This document shows positions 10,093 to 19,008 of a stretch of DNA of 64,000 nt, piece by piece. The stretch is from NCBI GenBank assembly GCA_015064445.1, contig SVSE01000007.1:31828-95827 (forward strand), read 5' to 3'. The stretch is from Oscillospiraceae bacterium (GTDB taxonomy: Bacteria; Bacillota; Clostridia; Oscillospirales; CAG-272). Every line of letters begins with the position of its first letter. Position 1 is the first letter of the stretch. The position numbers and the translations under genes are program-made. The notes beneath the pieces were generated by a model. The model was not told the DNA's origin, did not search any database, and saw nothing but the letters and a program-made list of their open reading frames with translations.

Positions 10093-10521
10093 ATGGATAT
10101 TCTTGAAAAGGTAGCTTATATTAAAGGACTTGCAGAGGGACTTAGCCTCGATGCTACAAAGCCTGAGGGCAAGGTTCTTAGCGCAATTATCGACCTTCTT
10201 GGCGATATTTGTGAGGCTGTTGCTGACATCGATGATGAGGTTGCAACTCTCGGCGATTATGTTGAAGAGCTTGACCATGACCTTGGCGATGTAGAGGAAG
10301 ACCTCTATGCAGACGATTGCGATTGTGACTGCGACTGCGATTGTGATTGTGACTGCGACTGTGATTGCGACTGTGATTGCGATTGCGATTGTGACGATGA
10401 TCTCGTTGAGGCTATGTGCCCAAACTGTGGCGAGAGCGTAACATTCGTTAACGATATCGACTTGGCAGATGTTGTTTGCCCAGCTTGCAAGAAGGCATTC
10501 GCTGATAACGACGAGGAATAA
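10093..10521 (+). CDS. CD1247-N-terminal-domain-like protein with poly(Cys-Asp) tract and C-terminal CxxC pairs
   Basis: MDILEKVAYIKGLAEGLSLDATKPEGKVLSAIIDLLGDICEAVADIDDEVATLGDYVEELDHDLGDVEEDLYA, then 13 Cys alternating with Asp, then MCPNCGE...VCPACKKAF. Confidence 0.85.
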   Translation: MDILEKVAYIKGLAEGLSLDATKPEGKVLSAIIDLLGDICEAVADIDDEVATLGDYVEELDHDLGDVEEDLYADDCDCDCDCDCDCDCDCDCDCDCDCDCDDDLVEAMCPNCGESVTFVNDIDLADVVCPACKKAFADNDEE

Positions 10522-10533
10522 TTAAACAAAAAG

Positions 10534-10566
10534 AAAATCCCTGCTCGTTGAGCAGGGATTTTTTTA
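10534..10566 (+). terminator. Rho-independent terminator
   Basis: AAAATCCCTGCTCGTTGAGCAGGGATTTTTTT. Confidence 0.85.
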
Positions 10567-10664
10567 TTTTTTTGCGCTAATTTATTGCAAAATAAACGCG
10601 CGTGTGCTATACTAAATACAGTATGATGGAGAAACTCGTACAATACTAAAATGAGGTACATAAA

Positions 10665-11483
10665 ATGAAACTTGGAACAATGGTTCATTTGGGCGATAAT
10701 GTCGTTCAAAAAATCTATGATGTAAAAAAGCTCGGCTTTGAATCATTCCAGCTTTGCTGTTGGAATTTTAACTATTTTACAGAGGAGTGGGCTGAGAAAA
10801 TAAACACCGCAACTAAGGAAACAGGACTTGAAATAAGTGCTGTTTGGTGTGGTTGGGAAGGCGAGGCTTGCTGGGATTTCGTAAGAGGTCCTATGACTCT
10901 TGGCATCGTTCCTACATATTTTAGAGAAAAGAGACTTGCAAATCTTAAAACAGGCTCTGATTTTACAAAAATGCTTGGCGTTACCGATATGGTAACTCAT
11001 ATGGGCTTTATTCCTGAAAATCCTAATACCGACGAGTATCGTTGCGTAGTTGAGGCGGTAAGAGAAATTGCTGAATATTGTAAGGCGAATGGTCAATTCT
11101 TGCTTTTCGAAACAGGACAAGAAACACCTATCACTCTTAAGAGAACAATCTTGACAGTTGGCACAGGAAACCTCGGCATTAACCTTGACCCTGCAAATCT
11201 TCTTTTGTATGGAAAGGCAAATCCTTGCGATGCAGTTGACATTTTTGGCGACTTTGTTCGTGGCGTTCACGCAAAGGATGGAGAATATCCAACTGATCCA
11301 AGATGGCTTGGTGAGGAAAAGAGAATTGGTGACGGACGCGCTAACTTCCCGGTTCTTATAAAGAAGCTCAAGGAGCACGGATATGATGGCTCACTTACAA
11401 TCGAGCGCGAGATTGACGGAGACAAGCAAATCGAAGATATAATTTATGCAAAGAAATTCTTGGAGGACATTATAAATGGCTGA
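10665..11483 (+). CDS. Sugar phosphate isomerase/epimerase (xylose-isomerase-like TIM barrel)
   Basis: VTHMGFIPENP, LLFETGQETP, NLGINLDPANLLLYG, VRGVHAKDGEYPT...IGDGRANFPVLIKKLKEHGYDGSLTIEREI. Confidence 0.88.
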   Translation: MKLGTMVHLGDNVVQKIYDVKKLGFESFQLCCWNFNYFTEEWAEKINTATKETGLEISAVWCGWEGEACWDFVRGPMTLGIVPTYFREKRLANLKTGSDFTKMLGVTDMVTHMGFIPENPNTDEYRCVVEAVREIAEYCKANGQFLLFETGQETPITLKRTILTVGTGNLGINLDPANLLLYGKANPCDAVDIFGDFVRGVHAKDGEYPTDPRWLGEEKRIGDGRANFPVLIKKLKEHGYDGSLTIEREIDGDKQIEDIIYAKKFLEDIING

Positions 11484-12453
11484 TATTAGAGTAGGACTTA
11501 TCGGCATCGGCGGTATGGGCGGATGCCACTATGAAAACTATAAGCAGGTAAAGGGCGCTAAGCTTGTTGCTGTTGCCGATGTAAGAGTTGATATGGCAAA
11601 GGAAAAGACACAGGGCGCTGATGTTAATGTTTATGCAGATTACAAGGAAATGCTCGCAAACGAGGAGCTCGATATGGTTGATATCTGCACACCAAGCTTC
11701 CTTCACGCAGATATGGCAATTGAATGCCTTAACGCAGGCTACCATGTTCTTTGTGAAAAGCCTATGACCTTGACAGCTGAGGACGCACAAAGAGTTCTTG
11801 CAGTAGCAAAAAAGACCGACAAGAAATTTATGGCTGCTCATGTCGTAAGATTTATGGCACCTTATATGTACCTTCGTGGCGTTATAGAGAGTGGAGAGCT
11901 TGGTAAGCTTCTTCGTCTTGATATGAAGCGTATATCGTCTATTCCAGTTTGGAGCTGGGAGGACTGGATGAGAGATGAAAAGCGTAGTGGTGGAGTTATC
12001 ACCGACCTCTCAATTCACGATATCGACTATGTACAAAGCATTTTGGGAATGCCTGATTCAATTAGCTGTGTTCACTACGGACTCAAAAACAATAATGACT
12101 TCGCACAAACCGAAATGGTTTATGGAGATACGCTTGTCAGCTGTGAGGGCACATGGTACGGCACAGGAATGCCTTTCCACGCAACCTTCTTGGCAGTATT
12201 CGAAAATGGATATGTTGAAAGCACCGATAAGCTTTACAAGAATGGCAAGCCTGTAACAATAGAGGAAAGCGCAAAGGTTGAAGAGGTTGACCTCGGCATC
12301 AATGTTGGAAACGACAACGGATATCTCAATGAAATTCAGTACTTCGTAGATTGTGTTAACAATGGTACATCGCCTGATTTCGTGACCCCCGAAAGCTCGG
12401 CACAAACAATGACACTCGTTGACGCAATTAAGGCAAAGGCACAAAAGATCTAA
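11476..12453 (+). CDS. Gfo/Idh/MocA family oxidoreductase
   Basis: VGLIGIGGMGGCHYENYKQVKGAKLVAVADV; CEKPMTLTAEDA; overlaps the upstream isomerase by 8 bp. Confidence 0.92.
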   Translation: MADIRVGLIGIGGMGGCHYENYKQVKGAKLVAVADVRVDMAKEKTQGADVNVYADYKEMLANEELDMVDICTPSFLHADMAIECLNAGYHVLCEKPMTLTAEDAQRVLAVAKKTDKKFMAAHVVRFMAPYMYLRGVIESGELGKLLRLDMKRISSIPVWSWEDWMRDEKRSGGVITDLSIHDIDYVQSILGMPDSISCVHYGLKNNNDFAQTEMVYGDTLVSCEGTWYGTGMPFHATFLAVFENGYVESTDKLYKNGKPVTIEESAKVEEVDLGINVGNDNGYLNEIQYFVDCVNNGTSPDFVTPESSAQTMTLVDAIKAKAQKI

Positions 12454-12460
12454 AAAATTT

Positions 12461-12488
12461 GGGGCGCACCTCTTGGTGCGCCCTTTTT
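12461..12488 (+). terminator. Rho-independent terminator
   Basis: GGGGCGCACCTCTTGGTGCGCCCTTTTT. Confidence 0.8.
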
Positions 12489-12800
12489 AGCAAGTAGGGA
12501 CTCAACCACACTTGCCTAAACCGTGTATTTGCGGTTTATAGTGCACTTGACCTATTTGCTATCTACCTTTAGCGCCTTTGGCAGACTTGCTTCTTGCAGT
12601 ATGAAATACAGCGGTGTCGCAATTCTACCAAAATCATCTAAAAATACATCGGTTTAGGTGCTTTGCAATTTCGAGTAAGCCAAGCGGCTTACAGGCAAGG
12701 CACAAAAATCGAAGTCAATTAACAATTTACAAGATTTTTTAACGCAGTATGTAGGGCGTTTGGCTACTCCAAATCAAGTGTGGCTGAGTCCTACCTGCTA
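12488..12800. mobile_element. MITE-like non-coding element, copy B (about 313 bp)
   Basis: Near-perfect terminal inverted repeats TAGCAAGTAGGGACTCAACCACACTTG (12488-12514) / CAAGTGTGGCTGAGTCCTACCTGCTA (12775-12800); nested inverted repeats inside; no convincing ORF. Confidence 0.82.
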
Positions 12801-12818
12801 AATTATAAGGAGAAATTT

Positions 12819-14132
12819 ATGGGACTTATTAAAGCAATATTTGGAGCAACAGGTGGAGTTCTCGCAGATCAGTGGAAGGAATATTTCTATTGCGACTCTC
12901 TTGATGCAGACACTCTCGTTGTAAAGGGACAAAAGCGCGTAAACAAAAAGCGCTCATCAAATAAAAAAGGAGATGAGAATGTCATCTCAAATGGCTCGGT
13001 TATCGCAGTTGCAGACGGTCAATGTATGATGATTGTCGAGCAGGGAAAGGTAGTCGAGGTAAGTGCAGAGGCAGGCGAATTCGTATGGGATAGCTCAACA
13101 GAGCCAAGCGTATTTGCAGGTCGCTTTGGAAAGAGCCTTGTTGATACCTTTAAGGCAATCGGTAGACGCTTTACCTTTGGTGGCGACACAGGCAAGGACC
13201 AGAGAGTTTACTACTTCAACACAAAGGAACTTATCGGAAACAAATATGGCACAGTTAATCCTGTTCCTTTCCGTGTAGTTGACAACAATATCGGTCTTGA
13301 TATTGATATTTCAATAAGATGTAATGGAGAGTTCTCCTATCGTCTTTGCGACCCAATCCTTTTCTATACAAATGTTTGTGGAAATGTTGAGAGTGCTTAT
13401 ACTCGTTCAAGCCTTGATAGTCAGCTAAAAAGTGAGCTTTTGACAGCACTTCAGCCTGCGTTTGCAAAGATTTCTGCAATGGGAGTAAGATACTCAGCAC
13501 TCCCAGGACATACAGAGCAGATTGCTGACGCACTTAATGAGGCTCTTGATGAAAAATGGCAGAAGCTTCGTGGTATTGAGGTGTCCTCATTTGGTATTAA
13601 CACAGTTAATGCCTCAAAGGAAGACGAGGATATGATAAAGGAGCTCCAAAAGAGAGCTGTTATGAGAGATCCATCAATGGCTGCTGCAACTATGGTTGGC
13701 GCGCAGGCAGATGCTATGAAGGCTGCTGCATCTAATGAAAATGGCGCAATGATGGGCTTTATGGGAATGGGAATGGCTCAAAACGCAGGTGGAATGAATG
13801 CGAATCAGCTTTTCCAAATGGCTAATGCACAAAGCCAGCAATCACCAGCAAAGGCTCCAGAGCAATCTGGCTGGAAATGCACTTGCGGAGCTACTAATAC
13901 AGGCAAATTCTGTGTTGAATGTGGCTCGAAAAAGCCTGAGGAAAATGGTTGGAGCTGTGCTTGTGGCTCAATAAATAAGGGCAAATTCTGCTCTAATTGT
14001 GGAGCGAAAAAGCCTGCTGGCGCGCCTCTTTATAGATGCGATAAGTGTGGATGGGAGCCACAGGATCCAAAGAATCCACCAAAGTTCTGCCCTGAATGTG
14101 GCGACATATTCAACGATTCTGATATAAAATAA
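12819..14132 (+). CDS. SPFH-domain (YdjI-like) protein with C-terminal zinc ribbons
   Basis: MGLIKAIFGATGGVLADQWKEYFYCDSLDADTLVVKG...; C-terminal WKCTCGATNTGKFCVECGSKKP / WSCACGSINKGKFCSNCGAKKP / YRCDKCGWEP. ATG at 12819 follows AAGGAGA. Confidence 0.87.
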   Translation: MGLIKAIFGATGGVLADQWKEYFYCDSLDADTLVVKGQKRVNKKRSSNKKGDENVISNGSVIAVADGQCMMIVEQGKVVEVSAEAGEFVWDSSTEPSVFAGRFGKSLVDTFKAIGRRFTFGGDTGKDQRVYYFNTKELIGNKYGTVNPVPFRVVDNNIGLDIDISIRCNGEFSYRLCDPILFYTNVCGNVESAYTRSSLDSQLKSELLTALQPAFAKISAMGVRYSALPGHTEQIADALNEALDEKWQKLRGIEVSSFGINTVNASKEDEDMIKELQKRAVMRDPSMAAATMVGAQADAMKAAASNENGAMMGFMGMGMAQNAGGMNANQLFQMANAQSQQSPAKAPEQSGWKCTCGATNTGKFCVECGSKKPEENGWSCACGSINKGKFCSNCGAKKPAGAPLYRCDKCGWEPQDPKNPPKFCPECGDIFNDSDIK

Positions 14133-14144
14133 TAGGAGTTAACC

Positions 14145-15245
14145 TTGAATAACAATACACTTGTAGAATATAAGTGCCCGTGCTGTAGTGGCGCAATAAG
14201 CTTTGACTCTGATGCTCAAAAGCTCGTTTGCCCATATTGCCAAACCGAATTTGAGGTAAGCGCGTTAAAGGAATTTAACGATGCCGAAAACGAGGCAAAG
14301 CAGGGAGAGGAGCTTAACTGGGACGAATATACAAGCGAGAGTGGAAGTGGTGACTGGCGCGAGGACGAGGAGCTTAATGTTTATACTTGCTCTGCGTGCG
14401 CAGGCGAGATTGTGGCAGATAATACAACTGCTGCAACCTTCTGCCCATACTGTGGCTCTCCTGTAATTATCGCAGGCAAGCTTTCGGGCGCATTTAGACC
14501 TGACTATGTAATTCCCTTTAAAATGAATCGCGACAAGGCAAGCGAGGCATTTGCAAAATTTATGAAAAGAAGGCCACTTTTGCCAAAGGATTTCAAGCAA
14601 AAGCACACAGTTGAGAAGCTTGAGGGAATATATGTTCCATTTTGGCTATATAATTGCGATACTGACTCACATATTAGATATCGTGCGACAAGAATTTCAA
14701 GATGGTCTGACAGCAACTATAACTACACAAAAACCTCGCATTTTCTCTTGACTCGTGCAGGCACACTCGGCTTTGAAAGAGTTCCTGCTGATGGCTCATC
14801 AAAAATGGATGATACATATATGGAGGCAATCGAGCCCTATAACTATTCGGAAATGATTGACTTCGGTATGCCTTATCTTTCGGGCTTTACTGCTGAGAAG
14901 TATGATGTTACTCCATCAGAGGCGTCAAATCACGCAAATCAACGCATTAAAAATAGTACGATGGATAAATTTGCGTCAACTACTCTTGGATACGCAACAG
15001 TAACACCTCAAAGCACTAATATAAAGCTTTTGAATGGCAAAACCTCGTATGCGCTTCTTCCAGTGTGGCTTTTGAACACAAAATACGAGGGCAAAACATA
15101 CACCTTCGCAATGAATGGACAAACAGGGAAATTCGTTGGCGAGCTTCCAGTTAGCGTTGGTAGATGCTTCGGAATGCTTGGCATTATCGCAGGAGCAACA
15201 ACACTCCTTGGCACGCTTATTTCTCTTCTTGCAACACTATTTTAA
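14145..15245 (+). CDS. TFIIB-type zinc-ribbon membrane protein (YdjG-like); TTG start
   Basis: YKCPCCSGAISFDSDAQKLVCPYCQTEFEV and YTCSACAGEIVADNTTAATFCPYCGSPVI; TM-rich C-terminus. Confidence 0.83.
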   Translation: MNNNTLVEYKCPCCSGAISFDSDAQKLVCPYCQTEFEVSALKEFNDAENEAKQGEELNWDEYTSESGSGDWREDEELNVYTCSACAGEIVADNTTAATFCPYCGSPVIIAGKLSGAFRPDYVIPFKMNRDKASEAFAKFMKRRPLLPKDFKQKHTVEKLEGIYVPFWLYNCDTDSHIRYRATRISRWSDSNYNYTKTSHFLLTRAGTLGFERVPADGSSKMDDTYMEAIEPYNYSEMIDFGMPYLSGFTAEKYDVTPSEASNHANQRIKNSTMDKFASTTLGYATVTPQSTNIKLLNGKTSYALLPVWLLNTKYEGKTYTFAMNGQTGKFVGELPVSVGRCFGMLGIIAGATTLLGTLISLLATLF

Positions 15246-15256
15246 GGAGGGAATGT

Positions 15257-16036
15257 ATGCGTAAAACGATAAAAATATTAACATTTACCCTCGTAATTGC
15301 TATAATGCTTGTTGCACTTGCAATTCCGTCCCTTGCTACAAATTCAGACAATCTTGTTGTAGATAAAGAAAATATTTTCACATCTTATCAAGAGGAAGTG
15401 CTTCAGACAACGCTTTATTCAATATCTAAAAAGCATCAATGTGAGATTGTGGTTGTCACAACAAGAGGCTTCGGCTCTTCAAGCGCTCAAGAATATGCTG
15501 AGAATTATTACATTTCACACGGCTACGGATATGGTAGCGATTTTTCGGGAGTGTTGCTTCTTATAAGCGAAAGTGAAAGATATTACTATATTTGCACATC
15601 GGGCAAGGGCGAGGAAGCGATTAGTGGACCAGCCTTCAAAAAGCTTTCGAATGAGGTAAAGTCTCTTCTTTCCGAGGGCCAATACTATGAGGCATCACAA
15701 AAATTTGCTCAAATGTGCGATGAGGCTCTTGTAAGCTATGCAGAAAATGGTAAGCCATTTGATACGAGCGCCTTTATAACAGGAATTATTATATCTGCTG
15801 TTATAGGAATTGTAGCCTCAATTATCACAATTTTGGTGCTTAAGCACAAAATGAACAACGCAAGACCTCAAAAGCACGCGTCTTATTATGAAAGAGATAA
15901 TTCGTTTGATTTGAGAGTTGCAAACGACATTTATCTTTATAGCACCATAAGAAAAACTCCAAGACCAAAGAGCAATTCGAGCTCTGGTAGTCGTGGAGGA
16001 GGCAGAAGCTTCGGTGGCGGAGGCGGAAGATTTTAA
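15257..16036 (+). CDS. TPM-domain protein (YdjH-like), secreted/membrane
   Basis: Signal peptide, DNLVVDKENIFTSYQEEVLQTTLYSISKKHQCEIVVVTTRGFGSSSAQEYAENYY, TM helix, C-terminal GGGRSFGGGGGRF. Confidence 0.87.
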   Translation: MRKTIKILTFTLVIAIMLVALAIPSLATNSDNLVVDKENIFTSYQEEVLQTTLYSISKKHQCEIVVVTTRGFGSSSAQEYAENYYISHGYGYGSDFSGVLLLISESERYYYICTSGKGEEAISGPAFKKLSNEVKSLLSEGQYYEASQKFAQMCDEALVSYAENGKPFDTSAFITGIIISAVIGIVASIITILVLKHKMNNARPQKHASYYERDNSFDLRVANDIYLYSTIRKTPRPKSNSSSGSRGGGRSFGGGGGRF

Positions 16037-16040
16037 AAGA

Positions 16041-16069
16041 AAAAGTGATGCGTATGCATCACTTTTTTT
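16041..16069. terminator. Rho-independent terminator
   Basis: AAAAGTGATGCGTATGCATCACTTTTTTT. Confidence 0.75.
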
Positions 16070-16436
16070 AATCCTTTGGCTTGCTTGAAAAAATAAGCGA
16101 GCAGATATATCCCAAAACAATAGCTGTGGTAATTCCACCAGATGTAGCTGTAAGTCCACCTGTGAGCGCGCCGAAAAGCCCAAACTCGTCAACTGCCTTT
16201 TCCACGCCCTGTGCAATTGCATAGCCAAAGCCGGTAAGAGGCACGGTAGCTCCACAGCCAGCAAACTTAGCGATAGGACCGTAAATTCCAAGCGCTGTTA
16301 ATACAACTCCCGAGCAAACATATAAAACCAAAATTCTTGCAGGTGTGATTTTTGTTTTATCAATTAAAATTTGCGCAATCACGCAAAGCGCGCCACCTAC
16401 AAGGAATGCCCATAAATAATCAAGAAATGTTCCCAT
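16068..16436 (-). CDS. spoVAE: Stage V sporulation protein AE
   Basis: FLVGGALCVIAQILIDKTKITPARILVLYVCSGVVLTALGIYGPIAKFAGCGATVPLTGFG; downstream of spoVAD. Confidence 0.9.
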   Translation of the reverse strand: MGTFLDYLWAFLVGGALCVIAQILIDKTKITPARILVLYVCSGVVLTALGIYGPIAKFAGCGATVPLTGFGYAIAQGVEKAVDEFGLFGALTGGLTATSGGITTAIVLGYICSLIFSSKPKD

Positions 16437-17427
16437 TTAAGCTCTCCAATCTTACAAGATGCGCAATGGCAGGAATTGACCCACCTTGATATAGACTCAT
16501 AGGACTCATAAGCGCCCCTGTGCCGATGAAAAGCACATTTTGAAGCGCACCTGACTCCAAATCACGCATAACCTTTCCTGCCAAAACCGATGCGCTACAG
16601 CCACAGCCACTACCACCTGCGTGCTTGTCCTGCTTATCTCGGTCATATATCATAAGCCCACAGTCAGCGTGATTTTTGCGTATATCTATTCCGTCCCTTA
16701 ATAGTAGCTCCTTTAAAATTTCGCTTCCCTCATAGCCTAAATCGCCTGTCAAAACCAAATCAAAATCCTCGACTCTGCACCCCGATGTATTAAAATATCT
16801 TTTTAAGGTGTCAATGCACGCAGGCGCCATAGCAGCCCCCATATTGTTTATGTCTGAAATACCCATATCAACGCTTTTTCCGAGCATTACCTCGCTTATT
16901 TTTACATACCCCGTATTGCCCAAAATAAACGCCCCAGAGCCTGTAACAGTCCATTGAGAGGTTGGCGTGCGCTGACCACCATATTCAAGTGGAAATCTAA
17001 ATTGCCTTTCGCTTGAACAATAGTGCGAGGAGGTAACGCAAGCGCACTTGTTTGCCATTCCACCATTATATAAAAGCGCTCCGATGCCGAGGCTTAATGC
17101 ACAGGTTGAGCAAGCACCGTATAGAGTTATATATGGAATGTCAAAATCAATAAGCCCGTAGCTTGAGCCAACGCATTGATTTAATAAATCTCCTGCTAAA
17201 AGCGCGTCAATATCGGCATCAGCACATTCGGCCCTTTTAAGCGCTCCTGCAAGGGCTAATCGTTGCATCTCACTTTCTGCCTTTTCCCACGATTCCTTGC
17301 CAAATTTATTATCAGAGGAATATTCATCAAAGCATTCGCCAAGAGGTCCCTTTCTTTCGTGGCTACCGACAATGCTATAATAAGAGCTAATGCGAGGCTC
17401 TTTTTTTAATCTAATTAGCTCCCTCAT
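16420..17427 (-). CDS. spoVAD: Stage V sporulation protein AD
   Basis: YGACSTCALSLGIGALLYNGGMANKCACVTSSHYCSSERQFRFPLEYGGQRTPTSQWTVTGSGAFIL. Confidence 0.95.
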   Translation of the reverse strand: MRELIRLKKEPRISSYYSIVGSHERKGPLGECFDEYSSDNKFGKESWEKAESEMQRLALAGALKRAECADADIDALLAGDLLNQCVGSSYGLIDFDIPYITLYGACSTCALSLGIGALLYNGGMANKCACVTSSHYCSSERQFRFPLEYGGQRTPTSQWTVTGSGAFILGNTGYVKISEVMLGKSVDMGISDINNMGAAMAPACIDTLKRYFNTSGCRVEDFDLVLTGDLGYEGSEILKELLLRDGIDIRKNHADCGLMIYDRDKQDKHAGGSGCGCSASVLAGKVMRDLESGALQNVLFIGTGALMSPMSLYQGGSIPAIAHLVRLESLNGNIS

Positions 17428-17861
17428 AAAACCCCCATAAAATAGTAAATAACACCATAAATGACACCTGAAAAAATGCCATATAAAATTACAGGACCTG
17501 CAATTGTGAATATTTTCGCACCGACACCGAAAATATAACCCTCGCTTTTTGTGTCAATCGCAGGAGATACCACGGCATTTGCAAATCCAGTTATCGGTAC
17601 AAGCGTGCCAGCGCCTGCAATTTTGGCAATATTATCAAAAATTCCAAGCCCTGTGAGAAGTCCTGCAATAACAATAAGTGAAATTGATGCAAGAGTCGAG
17701 GCATTTTGCTCAATAACACCTAAATAAATGTATAAATTTTTAAGAAATTGACCTACCACGCAAATAGTGCCACCTATAAGAAATGCAAAAATACAATTTT
17801 TTGCACATTTAGACTTTGTTGCGCGTCCCTCGACATATATTTTGTAATCTTCCTTGTTCAT
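17424..17861 (-). CDS. spoVAC: Stage V sporulation protein AC
   Basis: AFLIGGTICVVGQFLKNLYIYLG...GTLVPITGFANAVVSPAIDTKSEGYIFGVGAKIFTIAGPVILYG; overlaps spoVAD. Confidence 0.92.
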   Translation of the reverse strand: MNKEDYKIYVEGRATKSKCAKNCIFAFLIGGTICVVGQFLKNLYIYLGVIEQNASTLASISLIVIAGLLTGLGIFDNIAKIAGAGTLVPITGFANAVVSPAIDTKSEGYIFGVGAKIFTIAGPVILYGIFSGVIYGVIYYFMGVL

Positions 17862-18041
17862 AATTTCTCCCTTCGAAAATATTGTGATTTTAGTTTTTTC
17901 TGGAAAGCTTATTTTTATTCAAAATAGTTGACAAAGTAATTATAAATGTTGTATTATAATAATGTAGATTGTGCTCGAATGCTGATTTTATCAAGAGCAA
18001 ATTTATGCTTGCAAAAATTTTAATATATAAAGGAGAGAAAA

Positions 18042-18872
18042 ATGGCAGAATTTTTCAAAAATTTGTGGGATAAGATGTATGCTTATCTTACCGACCCTGC
18101 TTCTTACAGAAGACTTGGTATGATTGTCCTTGGTCTTTTGGTAATCTTTATCGGTTGCAAAATCGTTAAAAAAATCACAAAGAAGCTTGTTAATTCAAGA
18201 GCTATGAGTCGCTTCTCAATGACGATTCGTGTGTTCTTGGGACATGTAGTGGCAGTTGCGCTATATGTTATCGTGTGCTTGCTCGGCGCATCACTCATAG
18301 GCTTTAATGTTTCGATGTTTGGCTCACTTATCGCATCTATCGGCCTTACAGTTGGTCTTGCGCTTCAAGGAAGCCTTTCAAATATCGCAGGTGGTGTAAT
18401 GGTAGTAGGCCTTAAGCCATTTGAGGTTGGAGATTATATCGAATCAAATGGTGTTAGTGGAACAGTTACAGATATTGCAATTTTCTACACAACACTTACA
18501 ACTCCTGATAACAAAAAGATAGTTGTTCCTAATGGATCACTTTCGAACTCAGTTGTTATTAACTATTCAGCAAACGATACAAGAAGACTTGATCTTACAT
18601 TCAGTATCTCTTATAATACTGATCTTGATCTTGCTAAAAAGGTTCTTTTGTCCTGTGCTAAGCTTGATGAGAGAATTCTTTCAGACCCAGCACCTGTTGT
18701 TTACATAACAGAGCATGCTGAAAGCGCAATCGCAATTCAGCTTAGAGTATGGGTAAGAAGCGAAAATTACTGGGATGTTAACTTCGCAATGATTGAGCAG
18801 GTTAAGCGCTCGTTCGACCAGCTTGGAGTAGAAATTCCATTCCCACAGCTCGATGTCCATATGATAAAATAA
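18042..18872 (+). CDS. Small-conductance mechanosensitive channel (MscS family)
   Basis: GLALQGSLSNIAGGVMVVGLKPFEVGDYIESNGVSGTVTDIAIFYTTLTTPDNKKIVVPNGSLSN. Confidence 0.95.
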   Translation: MAEFFKNLWDKMYAYLTDPASYRRLGMIVLGLLVIFIGCKIVKKITKKLVNSRAMSRFSMTIRVFLGHVVAVALYVIVCLLGASLIGFNVSMFGSLIASIGLTVGLALQGSLSNIAGGVMVVGLKPFEVGDYIESNGVSGTVTDIAIFYTTLTTPDNKKIVVPNGSLSNSVVINYSANDTRRLDLTFSISYNTDLDLAKKVLLSCAKLDERILSDPAPVVYITEHAESAIAIQLRVWVRSENYWDVNFAMIEQVKRSFDQLGVEIPFPQLDVHMIK

Positions 18873-18881
18873 TTAAAAATC

Positions 18882-18915
18882 AAAAAATCCTCTTGCTTCG
18901 GCAAGAGGATTTTTC
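18882..18915 (+). terminator. Rho-independent terminator
   Basis: AAAAAATCCTCTTGCTTCGGCAAGAGGATTTTT. Confidence 0.85.
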
Positions 18916-19008
18916 ATATCAAAAACAGGGTATTTTTACCTCGAAGGTCTTAAAAAGCTGACAAAGAAGCTCAAAAATGAGCTTCTTTCTTGATATATAA
19001 ACATATTA

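Noticed and set aside
10305-10709. Minus-strand ORF encoding a Ser-Gln repeat protein
   Set aside because: It is the antisense reading of the Cys-Asp repeat and terminator; the plus-strand frame has recognisable domains and an RBS.
17862-17940. Sigma-G promoter for spoVAC operon
   Set aside because: A GAATA -35-like element is present on the minus strand but no acceptable -10 at the right spacing by eye.
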